From assembly GCA_028564675.1 (NCBI GenBank), contig JAOVVO010000019.1, positions 124,001-188,000 of the forward strand: a stretch of DNA of 64,000 bases. Reading direction: 5' to 3'. The translations under genes were made by a program, and so were the position numbers. Under the pieces are notes generated by a model, which saw only the letters and a program-made list of their open reading frames with translations, was not told the DNA's origin and searched no databases. This stretch comes from Onchocerca lupi (lineage: Eukaryota > Nematoda > Chromadorea > Rhabditida > Onchocercidae). Below are positions 25,101-37,255 of the stretch, one piece after another (positions within the stretch are counted from its first letter, which is position 1; the number at the start of each line of letters is the position of its first letter).

Positions 25101-28100
25101 AGGAAAGATATGTTAAAAATGGGCAAATTTACAGTATACCATCATTCATTTGTTGTTGTATTAATGCGTTAACTTATCACATTTTAATAAAATTCGAATT
25201 TGGCCTATATCGAATCAAATCTTTCTATCGAAATTTTTATGAAAATTCACATTATTATTTTCATCTATTTGATTATTTTTTTTTTTCACCAAAAAAATTT
25301 TTTAACTCAAGTATTTAATATGGCTAAATTTTAGGCCTTTTTCAAAAAAAGAAATAGTTCATTTTTCTGTTTTGTTTCTCTGTTTCAAGTTATTGCTGAA
25401 TACAAAAACTATAAATATTTTTACCAAAATAAAAATAAAAGACCAATTTAATGATTGATTTGATAATTGTTTTTCCATGAAGATGAAGACACAAATTCTG
25501 AGCTATTAGTCATCTTTGCCTTAACTGATGAATTTTCATTTTCTTCTGGTGAGTATTATATTGGTCGCTTGTGTCTTTTAACTGCATAATTTTAAAAGTT
25601 TGTCTCGTCGCAATAGAGCAAGAAATATTGGTAAGGCTATGAAATGAGAGCAGATGCTGTATTTAATTTTTTGGAAGTTAATTTGTTGCATTTTTTTTTT
25701 TTTTTTGAATATCTCAAAACTTCGTCTTATATATTCTGAACTTATGAAAGAGTATAGCTGTGCTCGCAAACACAGTTGGACATAATCCGCCTGAAATGTT
25801 TCTGAGACAGGATTTAGAAGGAAATGTAATATTAATCCTATTGATAATTTGACTATCATTGCTCTGGACTTTCCTATCTTCATCTGTCAACTTATTTACT
25901 TCCAGTAACTTATCCTTCAATAATACAACATTTCCTAGCTGCTCTTGTCGTAATGATGCATCTAAAGTCTTTAGTTTCTGCCTAGAAAAATATAATAAAA
26001 AAAGGTCTTTAACTTAAAAAAAAAAAGACAAAACAAAATAAAACCAATTTGTATACGCTGCATTAAAAATGTGAATTTTCAAGACATTTGCATCTGTAAA
26101 AAAATATGCTAGAAAATAGGTTGAAGTAAGAAATGCATTAAGATTCAGTTGTTTGTTATGTACTTCTAAAGAATTAATAACAGTGGTTCTTTTTGATTCC
26201 ATAGATTAAAGAAGTAAAATATGCAAAAGAATCTTTTGAAGGATAAGATGAAGCATAGATTTCAAGCAATAGTTATTTTTTATTTTGAATGTCAATCCAT
26301 ACCTTGACATTCGAAATTTTAGATTTTTATTTTCATTTAAAATGAATTTAAATCAAAAATAAACGAATATCGAATGGTTATTGCAACAGAAATGATAAAA
26401 GAATGCTTCTCTTATTCGATTCTTTTCCTCAAAAAATAATCGAAATACAGTGATGTTTTAAAAAAAAGGATTGAAAAAGTTTTACATCTTATTTGCTTGA
26501 ATCCACAATTATTTTTCCAGTTGTCTCTTTCCATCTTTAACTAGATTTAGGCCAAAACATAGACAATTTAATAATTGGTAGTTGATAAAAGAGAATTTTT
26601 TCATTGCTAAGCACTGCATGTTCTAAGAGGTCATAGCTACATTTATATCAAATCATTTGATTAGATCGGTAGTAATATTGGAAAATACATCTGATCTAGA
26701 GAAAGGAAAAGAAATATGATCTAGAAAGATGAAAAAACTTGAATTTTTTCTTTGATGTCAAACCATGCAAATGAATTTGTTTTCCTCATATTTGTCTTCA
26801 GAAATGTTCAGATATCAACTTAATACCTTTCAGAATATTTCTGATCTTTTAGTTTATGTATCTTAATGGGTGACAAGTAGATAGGTCAAATTACTACTCA
26901 AATGTCCACTTTTTTTTACTTACAAAATGGACAAATTGACGGCAAATAAAGAGCGCTTGATATTATTGTTGAATGTCTGGATATTTTATATTCTTACGCG
27001 AACTGAATCACCACCGACACAACGCAATAAGATGAAAATCGAACAATTTCTGGCAACTTGGGCCGCATAGTCCTTTTTTTTGAAGACATTTGAATTTTTT
27101 ACTTTTTACTCTTGAAATTTTAAAAGAAACAGTTTTTTCGTCAATTTCTTACATCCCTTCCAAAAGAAAAAAACAAACAAAGAAAAGAACAATGTAAAGA
27201 ATCGCATATTTTCCCGAACTTGTAATCATCAATCTTCGAAAGTGATTCTGAAGATAGCACTGCCGTAGCGCGCAATGAAGCTGTTATATTCGGTAAAGCG
27301 AATAATTGGAGGAATTGTGGGACGAAACGTCTTTGACCTTTCTAAAAATTTCAATGAGTATGACGTCTTGCTTGCTTGAATGAAGTGTAGACATTGAATG
27401 TGTGCTCCAAATGGATTGGCGCGCTGTGGGATGAGCCAGATGTTAAGCTGAAGTATAAGGCAGTAATTTAAATCAAAGTTAGCACTTTGGGGATTATGCA
27501 GAGTCATTAGTGCTTCAAATGATTGCCAAAAATGTCGCCTTACGGAATCTGAACTTTCCTCCTGTTGATGAGAATCCCTTTTCTTTGATCGATTGGTATT
27601 TAAACATTCTCACTGTTATTCATGTTTCGATATCAGCGAAACAATACAGGCTGTAATAAAGCGGAATGGCAAGTTGAATGTGTCAACAAAATTATTTTAT
27701 CTATGTTTTCACTCTTAACCCCAAATTATCGTATTCGATTTGTGTGATGGAAAAATTTCGCAGGAAATATATTGCTGAAAAATATTGCGCCAAATGATCA
27801 TAGAAATATGAAAATAAAGTATATAGGCATTTACGGACATTAGAGAAATATACAAAAGATGAGTGACAGAGAATAATGATCAATCTTGATGAAAGAGAAC
27901 GGGAGAATGGTGATCAATCTCGAAGAGCGAGATGCTGATAACTTCTCCGAAAGAAGACGGGAGTGAGTAGAATTTGCTATTTTTTGGGTTGACAGGGCTG
28001 CGCAATAAAGATCGACCTCACGTCATTGACGTAATTAACGCAGGTTTCAGCAATGAAAGTTACTCTTCGTACTTAATGCTTTCGAAATTTCCATGAACAT

Positions 28101-28816
28101 TGTTATTTGCTTTCAAAATATCATATAAGTTAAACATTGTGAAATATTTCGACAACCGTGAGGAAAAATGAATTGAAGAGATTAACGGACATTTATAATC
28201 GATTCATGAACAGGACAAAGAATTACGTATGATCTCCAGCAAAGTAAGAATTTCCTATCTGATTTCCTATTCTGTACTAAGAAAAAAGATGATTTAAGCG
28301 TTGCTTACAATAATTTAGCTGCAGATTGCTGCACAGAATTTTTTGGATACTTTTCCGGTAGATATTGGATTATTAAATCACTTTAATGAGATCCGATGTA
28401 CAGTCAATGTGATTGTCATGTAAATACATTGTTGATTCAGATTCGAAATTTCAGAGGCGCCAGAAGAGACATCCGGTACGAACATCTCCAACCCCATTTG
28501 ATCTCAACTCCCATAACAGTGTCGTCGCACAAAATGGCAAAATTTCCATACAACACAACGGTTCATGTTGAAATTTGACAAAAATTGCTATTTGGATGAT
28601 CGATAATAAAATGGGATTATTGTTGAAATATTCTTTACCAATGGATAATATTTTTGAAAATAAAAAGTGTTTGTAATGTTGGGATTCCAACTAATTTTCA
28701 ATAGAAGCTATTTTAAAGTGATCTTAACTTATACTTTTGATACTTATTTAGAATATAATTTAGAAAACATTCTCGGCTCAAGTCTTTCACCACGTTATTT
28801 CTTATGGCGCAATATT
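25101..28816. other. Intergenic region between carboxypeptidase and ERCC8
   Basis: Apart from a weak minus-strand coiled-coil candidate at its left end, the region lacks convincing genes. 27229-27530 is clearly less AT-rich than its surroundings and holds a 92-codon open frame on the minus strand with no family features. Around 27878-27935 a diverged direct repeat of GATCAATCTYGARGA with AGAGA is visible. The ERCC8 promoter and any extra 5' exon should lie near 28.2-28.8 kb. Confidence 0.5.
25578..25981 (-). CDS. Possible small coiled-coil protein, 3' exons only
   Basis: I do not recognise this family. On the minus strand an acceptor (TTTTTCTAG) precedes an exon from 25981 whose frame reads QKLKTLDASLRQEQL then LLKDKLLEVNKLTDEDRK, a clear coiled-coil pattern. 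In-frame donors are GTAAAT (end 25900) and GTCCAG (end 25870). Either joins in phase to an exon starting at 25790 after ACATTTCAG that reads ADYVQLCLRAQLYSFISSEY and continues to a stop at 25578. Upstream exons are not found; a Met-starting frame at 26202 (MESKRTTVINSLEVHNKQLN) is a candidate first exon but could not be joined. Poly-Lys from an A-run in the last exon is suspicious. It could be a real short gene or a chance open stretch. Confidence 0.3.
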
Positions 28817-31800
28817 ATGGGCAACAACACTCGTTCAGGCTCACTTAAATACGATCTTCAACGACACGTAGTCGAAAAAAGAATGAAATACTTGAGGTAA
28901 TTATGATATCTAATATTTTTGAAACATTGCAGATCCATTCGTCCCGAGTTTCTTGGGCCAGAGCCTGAAGCATATTCAAACATTTAAAATTTGGCGTCTA
29001 ATTAACATCTTATTAATATATAGGATCAGCTGGCGACATCAAATTCCATTTGCCTCATCACTAGCATCAGGAGTTCATAGCATGGACGTCGATCCTGTTG
29101 ACAACCGATAGTATATTTTTCAGTTCTTTTTTTTCTTTACTCAGTTAAAGTCCATTTTTTTTTTAGTCTGTTAAATGAAATGTAAAAATCAACTTTTGCT
29201 TGCATCTTCAGCTTTCAATTTAAGCAGTGGCATCAAATTGTTCCATCCCTTGAATTATATCCTGATAAAATTTTTAAAGTGAGTCAGGGAAGTTTAATTG
29301 AATATTCAAAAGAGATTTGAGATGCATTATTAGTTTTTCAACTTAAAAAAGCTATGTTCAAGAATTCTTTATACCAAGAACTTGAACATAGCTTTTTGTG
29401 ACAAATGTGGAATCCACAAATTTTCGAATTTGGATTTAGTTTCGAATAAAAGAACTAAATTTTTAGTCTGTTGTGTGGTGCGGCTCGTGGTGAAATATCT
29501 ATCGTGGATTTAGAAAGGCCATTTCCAACCGATAGCAGGAGTCGGGTTGAACATACTGTTACTTCGTGCGGCGCAGCATGGTCCGTTCACTTTATGGAAA
29601 TGGCCTTAAAAAGTTACTTTGATAGTTTTTTTCTTGTGAATCTCTTTTCCAGCTATTTTAATTTTGTTATAGACTCTCTCTAATATCAATTTCTTTTTTT
29701 TCTAGTTTGCATGGATCTTTGATAACATACTGTCAATGGTATCCCCAGGACACAAGCACATTTATATCATCGGATAGAGATGGTAAAGTGAAGGTTGGTT
29801 CCTATTTTTTTAAAAAAACAAAAAAAAGAAATTAAACTAGCTTTTCGAACATTCTGGCTTACTTTTTACTGAATTTAAAACTGGTGAATTTGGTTTACAG
29901 TCTTTCTTTTTGCAAATCCAGTGTGAAAGATTTTCTATTTTTACCAATTCATATCTTCTCACTTTGTATGTATAAAGCTTATTTACAATTAATTGGAGCA
30001 TGATTAACGGAAATCTAAGCAGTGCTTGAATTTACTTGAAAAATTAACCGGGTAACTACTACTGACAGTCTTAATTTACTTTAGCTAGAATGTTATTTTC
30101 TTGTAAAAAACAAATTCAATTAAACAATCCAATTAATCCAATTAAAATCCATTGGATCCGATTAATTAAATACCTGAAGTGATACTTAATTGGATTCGTT
30201 TAGTTTAGTTGTTATTAAATTCAGTGTAGAACAGCTTTCAAGTTTCTGTAGTTTCATCAATCTAAAATCAAAATTCATCTGATTTTTCAATTTCCTTCAA
30301 TAATAATATCAATAATTTGCTTCAGTTGTGGGATGCTAATAAATCTGAAGTCGTCGATGAGTATTTCTTCGATAATGAAATAACCGAAATGCATTGGTGC
30401 AATGCTTTTATGCGAAATCCGCTGATATCTGTGGCAAATTTAACTTCAAATGTCATTATTATCGATCCCAGGTGGGTTTGTCTTTTATATACCTATTATT
30501 AACAGCTAATTTTACTACCGATTGTATTCGTGAAATATTTGAGAAAAAAGGGAAAAAAAAGGAAAAAATAAATAAAATCTAAACTGCTACAATGCTATTT
30601 TTTAAGCTACATGATTTCATAACTAATTGAATTTTTTTTTTATATCTATCTTTTCTCACAGCTACAAATTTTAATTGTAGTTAATTTGATTATTGCAGTA
30701 ATGTTGGCCTTTTGGCATGCTTCATAATATTCTTCGTTTTGATGAAGTTTCGTTAGAGATATTTTTTTAGAACTGGTGATTCGTCACAGAATTTGAGGTG
30801 GTCAAATGAACAGGTTTCATCGGTAAGATGGTCTTTAGAGAATGGAAACATTTTAACTACAGGCTGCGTTCGTGGAAATATTGCGGTTTGGGATGTCAGG
30901 TAAGAAATTCGAAATTTAGATGTTTCATGTGATTGGTACTCACTATCTTTACTGAATATTTTTATGATTGTTTATAAAATATACGTCAAGATTTTGATTT
31001 CGTCATTTGTTATAGTTTTAATATATGCACAAATAACTCTTTATATCTGTTTTTGAGCAGTAATGCTTTCTGAATTTTCCTCTATTCAGTTAGACTGTCT
31101 TCCACTGCGAACATTGACAGCACATTATCATTATCTATAATTTTCTAGGATATCCCCTGTAACTGCTAATATTTTCTGTATTGCTTTAACTTGAGCCTAA
31201 TTGTGGTTCATATTTCATTTAAAAAAAAAAAAAAAAAACTTCCACATACGTACATAGTACTGTTCCTCTATTTATAAGATCGGTAGAGTAGAAAAGAGAA
31301 GGAAAAACTGTAATCTATTTATTTCAATCAAAAATTCTTTAAAAATCGAATTTTTCATTTAGGTATTTGTAGGCTGCTATAGCGTTTTAAAGCTTTGTGT
31401 TATCTAGTTCATTTTCTTGCAGACACACACTAATTTCATCTATTTAAATTTGCAGAAGTTCGAGGAGTCACTTAACGACTTTAACGCCTTCTAGCCGATT
31501 TTCGCATCGCAACAAAGACTGTAATGCTGAATGTATTACCGGTTTAAGATTTTCAAAAGATGGATTGTACTTAGTTTCATTGTCACTGAATCATACTTTC
31601 ACTGTCTGGAGAGCTCATACAATGGAAATGATCAATCACGTTTGGGTATTTTTTAATTTTTCAAAACTCGAAGCATACCTAATTTTTGTTCATTTTTTAC
31701 AATGTCTTAATATTAAAAATTATTAAAAATTAAAAAAAAAAAATGGTTCTGATTCGAAGCCTCTACGGCTTTTTTCAAAAAATTTGTAGCTTCCGGTATT

Positions 31801-32416
31801 TACTGTAAGTCGTGTTACAGAAAATTTATTCTTGATTTGAGCGAATCTAGTTTATTATACAATTTTTTCGACAATTTGAATTTTTTTCTCTAGTTACCTC
31901 AGGAACATACTACAAAAATCGCTCCGTCTATTCGTTTCGATATTTGTTCGGATGATGGAGTTTTACGAACTTGCACGCCTGTAGGTGATGAAGTTCTTAT
32001 TTTAACTCTGGATAAGAAGAATGGCAAAAACTTTCGCGTCCTTCTTGTGGGTCATTTCCATCGAGTCAACGCATGTATATATCGCCAAAAATATAATCAG
32101 GTTGTGAATAGTGTATTCACATATTGAATTTCTTTTTTGATTCAGTGTGGGAGATTAGAGATTTAAGGTAGGCATTTTAACTTTTTTTCAAAAAATTGAA
32201 ATTTTTTGGAGTCATCTCGGAAGTACAGAAATGTGTGATTAATTGCTGGAAATATCCATAATTTAGGTTATCAGTTCCGGAAATGACCGTATGATACACA
32301 TCTGGAGTCCAGATATGGACGAGCAACTTCCAGATCAACAGTTAGAGAAAATCTCGAGATTGCAAGAAGATCATTGGAGTGATGAAGAAGGGACACCAGG
32401 ACCCAGTCATGCTTAA
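28817..32416 (+). CDS. ERCC8: ERCC8/CSA WD-repeat repair protein, 396 aa
   Basis: Substrate receptor of the CUL4-DDB1 ubiquitin ligase in transcription-coupled nucleotide excision repair (Cockayne syndrome A protein). Nine exons: 28817-28896, 29024-29110, 29467-29580, 29706-29793, 30326-30471, 30771-30899, 31456-31645, 31894-32100, 32267-32416; total 1191 nt. The 396-aa product has the same length as the human protein. Alignable landmarks in order are MDVDPVDNRYLLCGAARG, CQWYPQDTSTFISSDRDGK with KLWDAN (residues 104-126), VRWSLENGNILTTGC with IAVWDVRR (about 187-215), GLRFSKDGLYLVS with TVWRA, VGHFHRVNACIYR, SSGNDRMIHIWSPD and the acidic ending HWSDEEG. These are successive blades of a seven-bladed propeller. 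The N-terminal helix that docks on DDB1 is weakly conserved; ATG 28817 gives the same distance to the first blade as in human, but the frame is open upstream to 28667. The donor of exon 3 (GTCCGT) is weak. Intron 2 contains a strong hairpin. Confidence 0.93.
29346..29397 (+). other. Long near-perfect hairpin in ERCC8 intron 2
   Basis: AAAAAGCTATGTTCAAG at 29346-29362 pairs perfectly with CTTGAACATAGCTTTTT at 29381-29397. Inside, TTCTT (29365-29369) pairs with AAGAA (29376-29380), leaving a 2-nt bulge and a 6-nt loop. In all about 22 bp are paired, in the sense strand of an expressed intron. It could be a small-RNA precursor or a collapsed transposon end; no homologous copy is visible in this window. 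Confidence 0.8.
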
Positions 32417-35053
32417 TGAACAGTCTTTCTTATTGTTTTTGTAAATTTTTTCATTTTCTATGATGTTTTAAATTTAAAAATCCATTAAGGAATTACATTT
32501 TAAGATCTGATGTATTAAACAATTGGAGTGATTCAGTATTATTATAATCTTTTAAATTTTATAATGTTGCTTCATTGTTTTCAAAATTTGTTTCTGATTT
32601 TTTAAACAAAATTATCAAAATAATTGATTTTGTCTGTATATATGTTCTGTAACTGAATTATTTGCATTAGCTAATAATTTTTTTACCATTAGAAATCGAT
32701 TTGCTGCTCATTATCTTATTTTTATCCTGAAAGCACTTTTCCAAGTTAAAAAATATTTCAGAATAACTCAATTAGCGATTGTATTTCGGATAATTCATTT
32801 TAAATTAAAATGGAAATGAATTTTTCTGAGCAAATTTTTAAGGCATTGAAGATATCTATCTCCAATTCTTATAATCGTCAAAACTTTAGACGATTCCTCT
32901 GAAAATTTGTGATTATATTGTTTTTTTTTGCTCTGACCCTTTTTTTCTAAAGAGATATTACACCGGAATACATTACAAGTTGTTTCCAACTCCTTCATTT
33001 TTGTCTGCATGGGGCATTTGTGTTTTCTGAGTTGTTACAAGAGAAAAAAATGATAAATTTTAAACGCTTCAATGAGACAATCTAGGCACCAGTTTTTAAA
33101 TTAAAAATTTCAGAATAATAAATTTTAATGATTGCTTTTCTTTTTTTTTTCATCATTTTTTTCACAAATCCTTTTTGCACCTATTTGTTGTAAAACAGAA
33201 GAAATGCTGAATTTGAAATTCTGAGTGGCTTAGGAATTTTCTGCTTATTTAATTATGGAATTTCTCGGATTTTTCATCTTAATTTTTGAGCCAAAAGAAT
33301 GCTTTTCCCCATGAAATCTTATCTGTATTTGAAAGCAATATTGACTTTTAGATTTTAAGTACTTGTTACATAAGGGAGTTTGTATGTTGAATTTTTTTTC
33401 TAAAAAAATATTTAATCTTTCGAGACAAACAAAACAAGAGATAAATTATAACAACAATGAAAAATGTAGAACTGAATATTTTATTTTTATTTATTAACCT
33501 TTACGCAAATGAATGAAGAACTTTTCACGTATGATTCTATGAATCTGATAACTGTCAAGATATCGAAATTGCAATGGAAGTATTAGTTTAATTCAAGTGA
33601 ACAACATTAACTATCATTATTAAACTCCCTATCACAAATAAATAATAATCATTATCAAATATCTATATTATTAATATTTCTTACTTTCCAAAACGCATTT
33701 TCATAACAATTAACAGGTCCAGTTGATTTTATCATAGCTAGGCAGGTTTTTTAAGTTGCATCACCTCTGCATTAATGATATATTTTGTTTCCTGACAATA
33801 CCAACGACTCAAATTGATGATAATCTATCAAGTTTAAGAAATTTGCTAGCTCCGTGTGACACACTAGAAAATGGATTATCCAAGTTTCTTATCTGATAAA
33901 ATGCGCTGAATCTATCCAGAGAAATCTAACAGCAAGATTTATGACGAAGTTTTACGTGTAGTTTTGATTTATTTCATTGAATTTTCAGGAAGTTGGAGTA
34001 GTTCCAGAATTTCTACGCAATTAAAAAAAAAAACAACTGAAGATCTTGTGTACATGACGGTAATTCAGCGTATCATTCCGGAGAAGAGACTCCAAGAAAT
34101 TAAATAAAAGTGAAGAATTTGTAAGCTATTTACGCAATTATAATCTTTACTTTTTTAGTTGGATTCAACTAATTATGCAGTTCATGCACAGGTCTGAATT
34201 TATCAAAATTTATCTCAATTAGACTGTTTAGTGATCGATAGCAGATTGAACTGAAAAAGATGTCCTTTTGATCACTTTAAGTATTGAACTTATTGATCTC
34301 CAGCAGTAGTTTACAAAAATATGTGGTAAATTGGAGTTTTAAGCCAAAAACTCGGTAAAAAATATAATTGTAAAATAATGAATAATGATAATGAATTTAT
34401 AAAATAATCTACTTATCATATGTTTTATCTGTTTTAATCAAAAGGCTTACGATCATACCAATTTAAGGCAATTTTGCTTCCTTTTTGGTAATGTGACTGA
34501 TATTGTTAGAAATGTTATTATCACCAATGATATCACTGATGTTTCGTTATTTCTAATGAATCTATTGATTTCGTGAGCGTCGAATTCATTATTCATTGTG
34601 CCGATGCCGTTATTGATGAATCTTTTTTCAAAACTGATAATTGCGAATGAGTCGCAGCTGTCGGAGTAGTGGTCCTAAATGATGCAAGTACATTAACACC
34701 TCGAAAATTTATTGAAAAGTGACATAAACTTTTCATTTATTGGTGATAAATCTTGCATGCCTAATCTGGCATTTTAGTTTATGAACTGCACAATCTAACT
34801 GTTGTATTCGGTTCATCTGGAAACGATAGCGAGTTGGGATAAAATAGAATCTGAATAAAATTGAAAAAATTGGACAAAATGGGATAAAATTTGTTGGTAG
34901 TTGTTGTTCAGGAGTGAAGTATTTTCGCAACTGATAAGTCGCAATTTCAGTTTCATGCAAAAAAAAAAAGAAAAAAAAAGAGAAAAAAAAACTGAAGAAC
35001 AGTATGACTGAAGCACACTGAATATTTATGTCAGGTGAAAAAATATTTAGGAT
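32417..35053. other. Intergenic region downstream of ERCC8
   Basis: Contains the ERCC8 3' end and AT-rich sequence. Open frames at 32795-33010 and 34733-35016 on the minus strand are short, low in family features and partly homopolymer-derived. I see no gene, RNA or clear repeat here. Confidence 0.5.
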
Positions 35054-36113
35054 TTACATTGTTGATTGAGCAACAGAAGTGTTTGTCGAAATTGTTGACA
35101 TGGATGAAGAGATTGTTGTCGAAGATGAATTTGTTGCTGTTGTTGTTGTTATTGTTGTTTTTGTTGTTGTTGCTGTTTTTGTTCTTGTTGTTCTTATTGT
35201 TGTGTATGCGGTATTTGTTGATATCCTAGAAACATTTCTCACTATCGACAAATTAAATAATTCAACTAAAATGAAAAAAAAATTGTCTTCATTTAAAATC
35301 AGATTTTAAAATTTTATTACTATTTTTCCAAACATTTTTAAAATGATCAGAACTATTTGTAGTCTCTATAAGATTAAAATTAAGGAAAGAAATCTGTAAG
35401 ATTAAGGGAAATTTTTATCAATTTATTAATAATAAGAAAAAAAGTCCATTAAAACCATCATATCAGATATTGAAACTAAAAAAAATAAAAATTGGAGTAA
35501 GACTGAAAATTTTAATAGCTTTAAATTTTAGCTCTAAACTCACTGATAAGAATCAGCGGATTTATGTTGTGTGAAAATAGTTATAATAATGAGTGTAAAT
35601 AATATAGCAAGGAGCAATATTGAAATCAGATAAAATCGTTGTTGTCTTTTCGTCAAATTCCACCACCAAATTTTTAACTTCAGAATTATCGAATCATTAT
35701 AGGCTGCTGCAAATCTGAAAAATATTTCTTTCCAAAATGCCAAGATATTCGAAAATTCGTTAGATTAAAATAATGAAATTTCAATAGAAGTAAAAAACTT
35801 AAGTAGAAAATGAAAATTTTTGAGTAAAAATTTCATTGTAATAATCTGCCATTGAATATTTACGACAGTACGAGAGTACTCAATGGATAAGACATAACAA
35901 TCTTAAAAAGCAATCTACAATGAAAATTCTATGATAAAGACAAATCAATAACCATTCAATAATCACTGATACAGGCAAATCAATAATCATTATTTAAAAA
36001 TCATTTTATCAGATCTGGAAAAAGTTTCGCTTTGTTTACCTGCTTGAAGCATCGTTCAAAGTATAATAGTTCGACATTTCGATTGTTTCATTATCGTGCA
36101 CTGGTCGAATCAT
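35054..36113 (-). CDS. Small single-pass membrane protein with Thr/Ser-rich mucin-like tail, 138 aa
   Basis: I do not recognise a named family. Three exons on the minus strand, 36113-36040, 35714-35544 and 35225-35054, sum to 417 nt with phase kept. Donors are GTAAAC and the strong GTGAGT; acceptors are TTTCAG and TTTCTAG. An acceptor-like TTATTTAG sits 7 nt before the ATG, which suits trans-splicing. The product has a polar N-terminal part (MIRPVHDNETIEMSNYY), a basic and Trp-rich stretch (KLKIWWWNLTKRQQR), one strong membrane helix (FYLISILLLAILFTLIIITI, about residues 60-79), and a C-terminal tail of about 55 residues that is mostly Thr and Ser. The basic side should be cytoplasmic, so the tail would face outside and could be heavily O-glycosylated. 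The tail is encoded by an imperfect ACA repeat. An alternative donor (GTAAAT) just before the stop could lead to further exons I could not find. Confidence 0.5.
35130..35210. repeat. Imperfect GTT/AAC microsatellite
   Basis: A run of GTT triplets on the plus strand, broken by GCT, ATT, TTT and CTT. Read on the minus strand in the frame of the membrane-protein gene it encodes Thr runs with some Ala, Ile and Lys. The interruptions keep the frame, which suggests coding use rather than a neutral repeat. Confidence 0.85.
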
Positions 36114-36285
36114 TCTTTTGCTAAATAAGTTTTAAACTTGAAATTATTCCCAACAAAGTTTTAGAAAATATATTTCTAATTATAAATATGTATTGCAAAA
36201 TATATGGGTAATTTGTCACACAACATCGATTGTAAATAATTCATAAATCCCGTGAAACTATTCAAATAAATGAATCACTTATCCA

Positions 36286-36384
36286 TATCCTTCCAAAATT
36301 ACTTATCCGTAATTATTTATCCGTATTGAATTACTTAGATGATTAATTGTCCATAAAGAATTACTGAAATGATTACTTATCCGT
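36286..36384. repeat. Short dispersed repeat, TTATCCGTA core
   Basis: ATTACTTATCCGTA and close variants (TTATCCATA, TTATTTATCCGTA, TTGTCCATA) recur about every 17-50 bp, separated by GAATTACTT-type spacers. This is a degenerate minisatellite of unknown function. Confidence 0.5.
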
Positions 36385-37175
36385 ATTCACATGGTTTACC
36401 ATATTTTTTATGCCAAGGAATCAAAAGAATATTAGAAAATGATGGAACTTAGACTTGTATTGAATTAAATTATATCGGCATTAAAATGGACAGAAAAAAA
36501 AAAGTAAATCAAATATGAGTTTTTAAATTGCTAGATCAAGCTTACTGCTAATCTCCCATGCCTTCAAAAAAACCTGTTTTTGCATAATTTTTACGAAAAA
36601 TTTGCATAATTTTTACAATAAATTCAAAATAAACCAATTATTATTCAGCAGAATACTTCAGATAATAAATTATTGAATATCAAGTTTTCGGACCTAATAA
36701 ATTATTGATTGTTAAGTTTCAAAATCTTTCAAATTAGTTAGAGCAATTTAAATTCGACACAGCATTGTCAGAAAAAAAAATGTAATGCTATATCCAACAA
36801 TTTTAAAATCTCGCAATTGAAAACGATTCTGAAATTAAAATCCTATTCTTTTTTCTTTTTTTTTTTTATAGAAAAAATTTTAAATTTATAACAAAATATT
36901 ATTTCGAAATTTGCGGGAAGAAAACAAAGAAAAATTTATAAGTGATGAATTTATTTGAAAAAAAGATAACGGTGAATTTTAGGCAAACGAACTGTACAGA
37001 CGAGAATAGGGCTTCGCTTGCTTTACTGATAGCAATGATAAATTTGAGCGTCACCTGCAAAGCAATTGCTAATCAACCAAACAAGTTATATTGATGATAA
37101 AATGATAAGTGAATATTTCCATTGAAATTTTAAATGGTAAATTGGAAATGAATAAGGAAGGAAAAAATTGTTGTT

Positions 37176-37255
37176 ATTCATCGTTCCTCTTCGAATTCAT
37201 CTGAGATTCATCGTTTTCTGAGATTCTTCTGCGATTATGAGATTCATCGTTCCTT
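37176..37255. repeat. Short direct repeat, GATTCATCGTT core
   Basis: ATTCATCGTTCCTCTTCG, GAGATTCATCGTTTTCTG and GAGATTCATCGTTCCTTTTG lie within 80 bp with related GAGATTCTTC and CGAATTCATC units between them. This is a local degenerate repeat. Confidence 0.55.

Noticed and set aside
24947..25318. 123-codon plus-strand open frame
   Set aside because: Shadow frame of the last carboxypeptidase exon, which ends GAGHMAP and then stops at 25100.
27229..27507. 92-codon minus-strand open frame as a gene
   Set aside because: No domain, no splice partners, no start context; kept only as a compositional finding.
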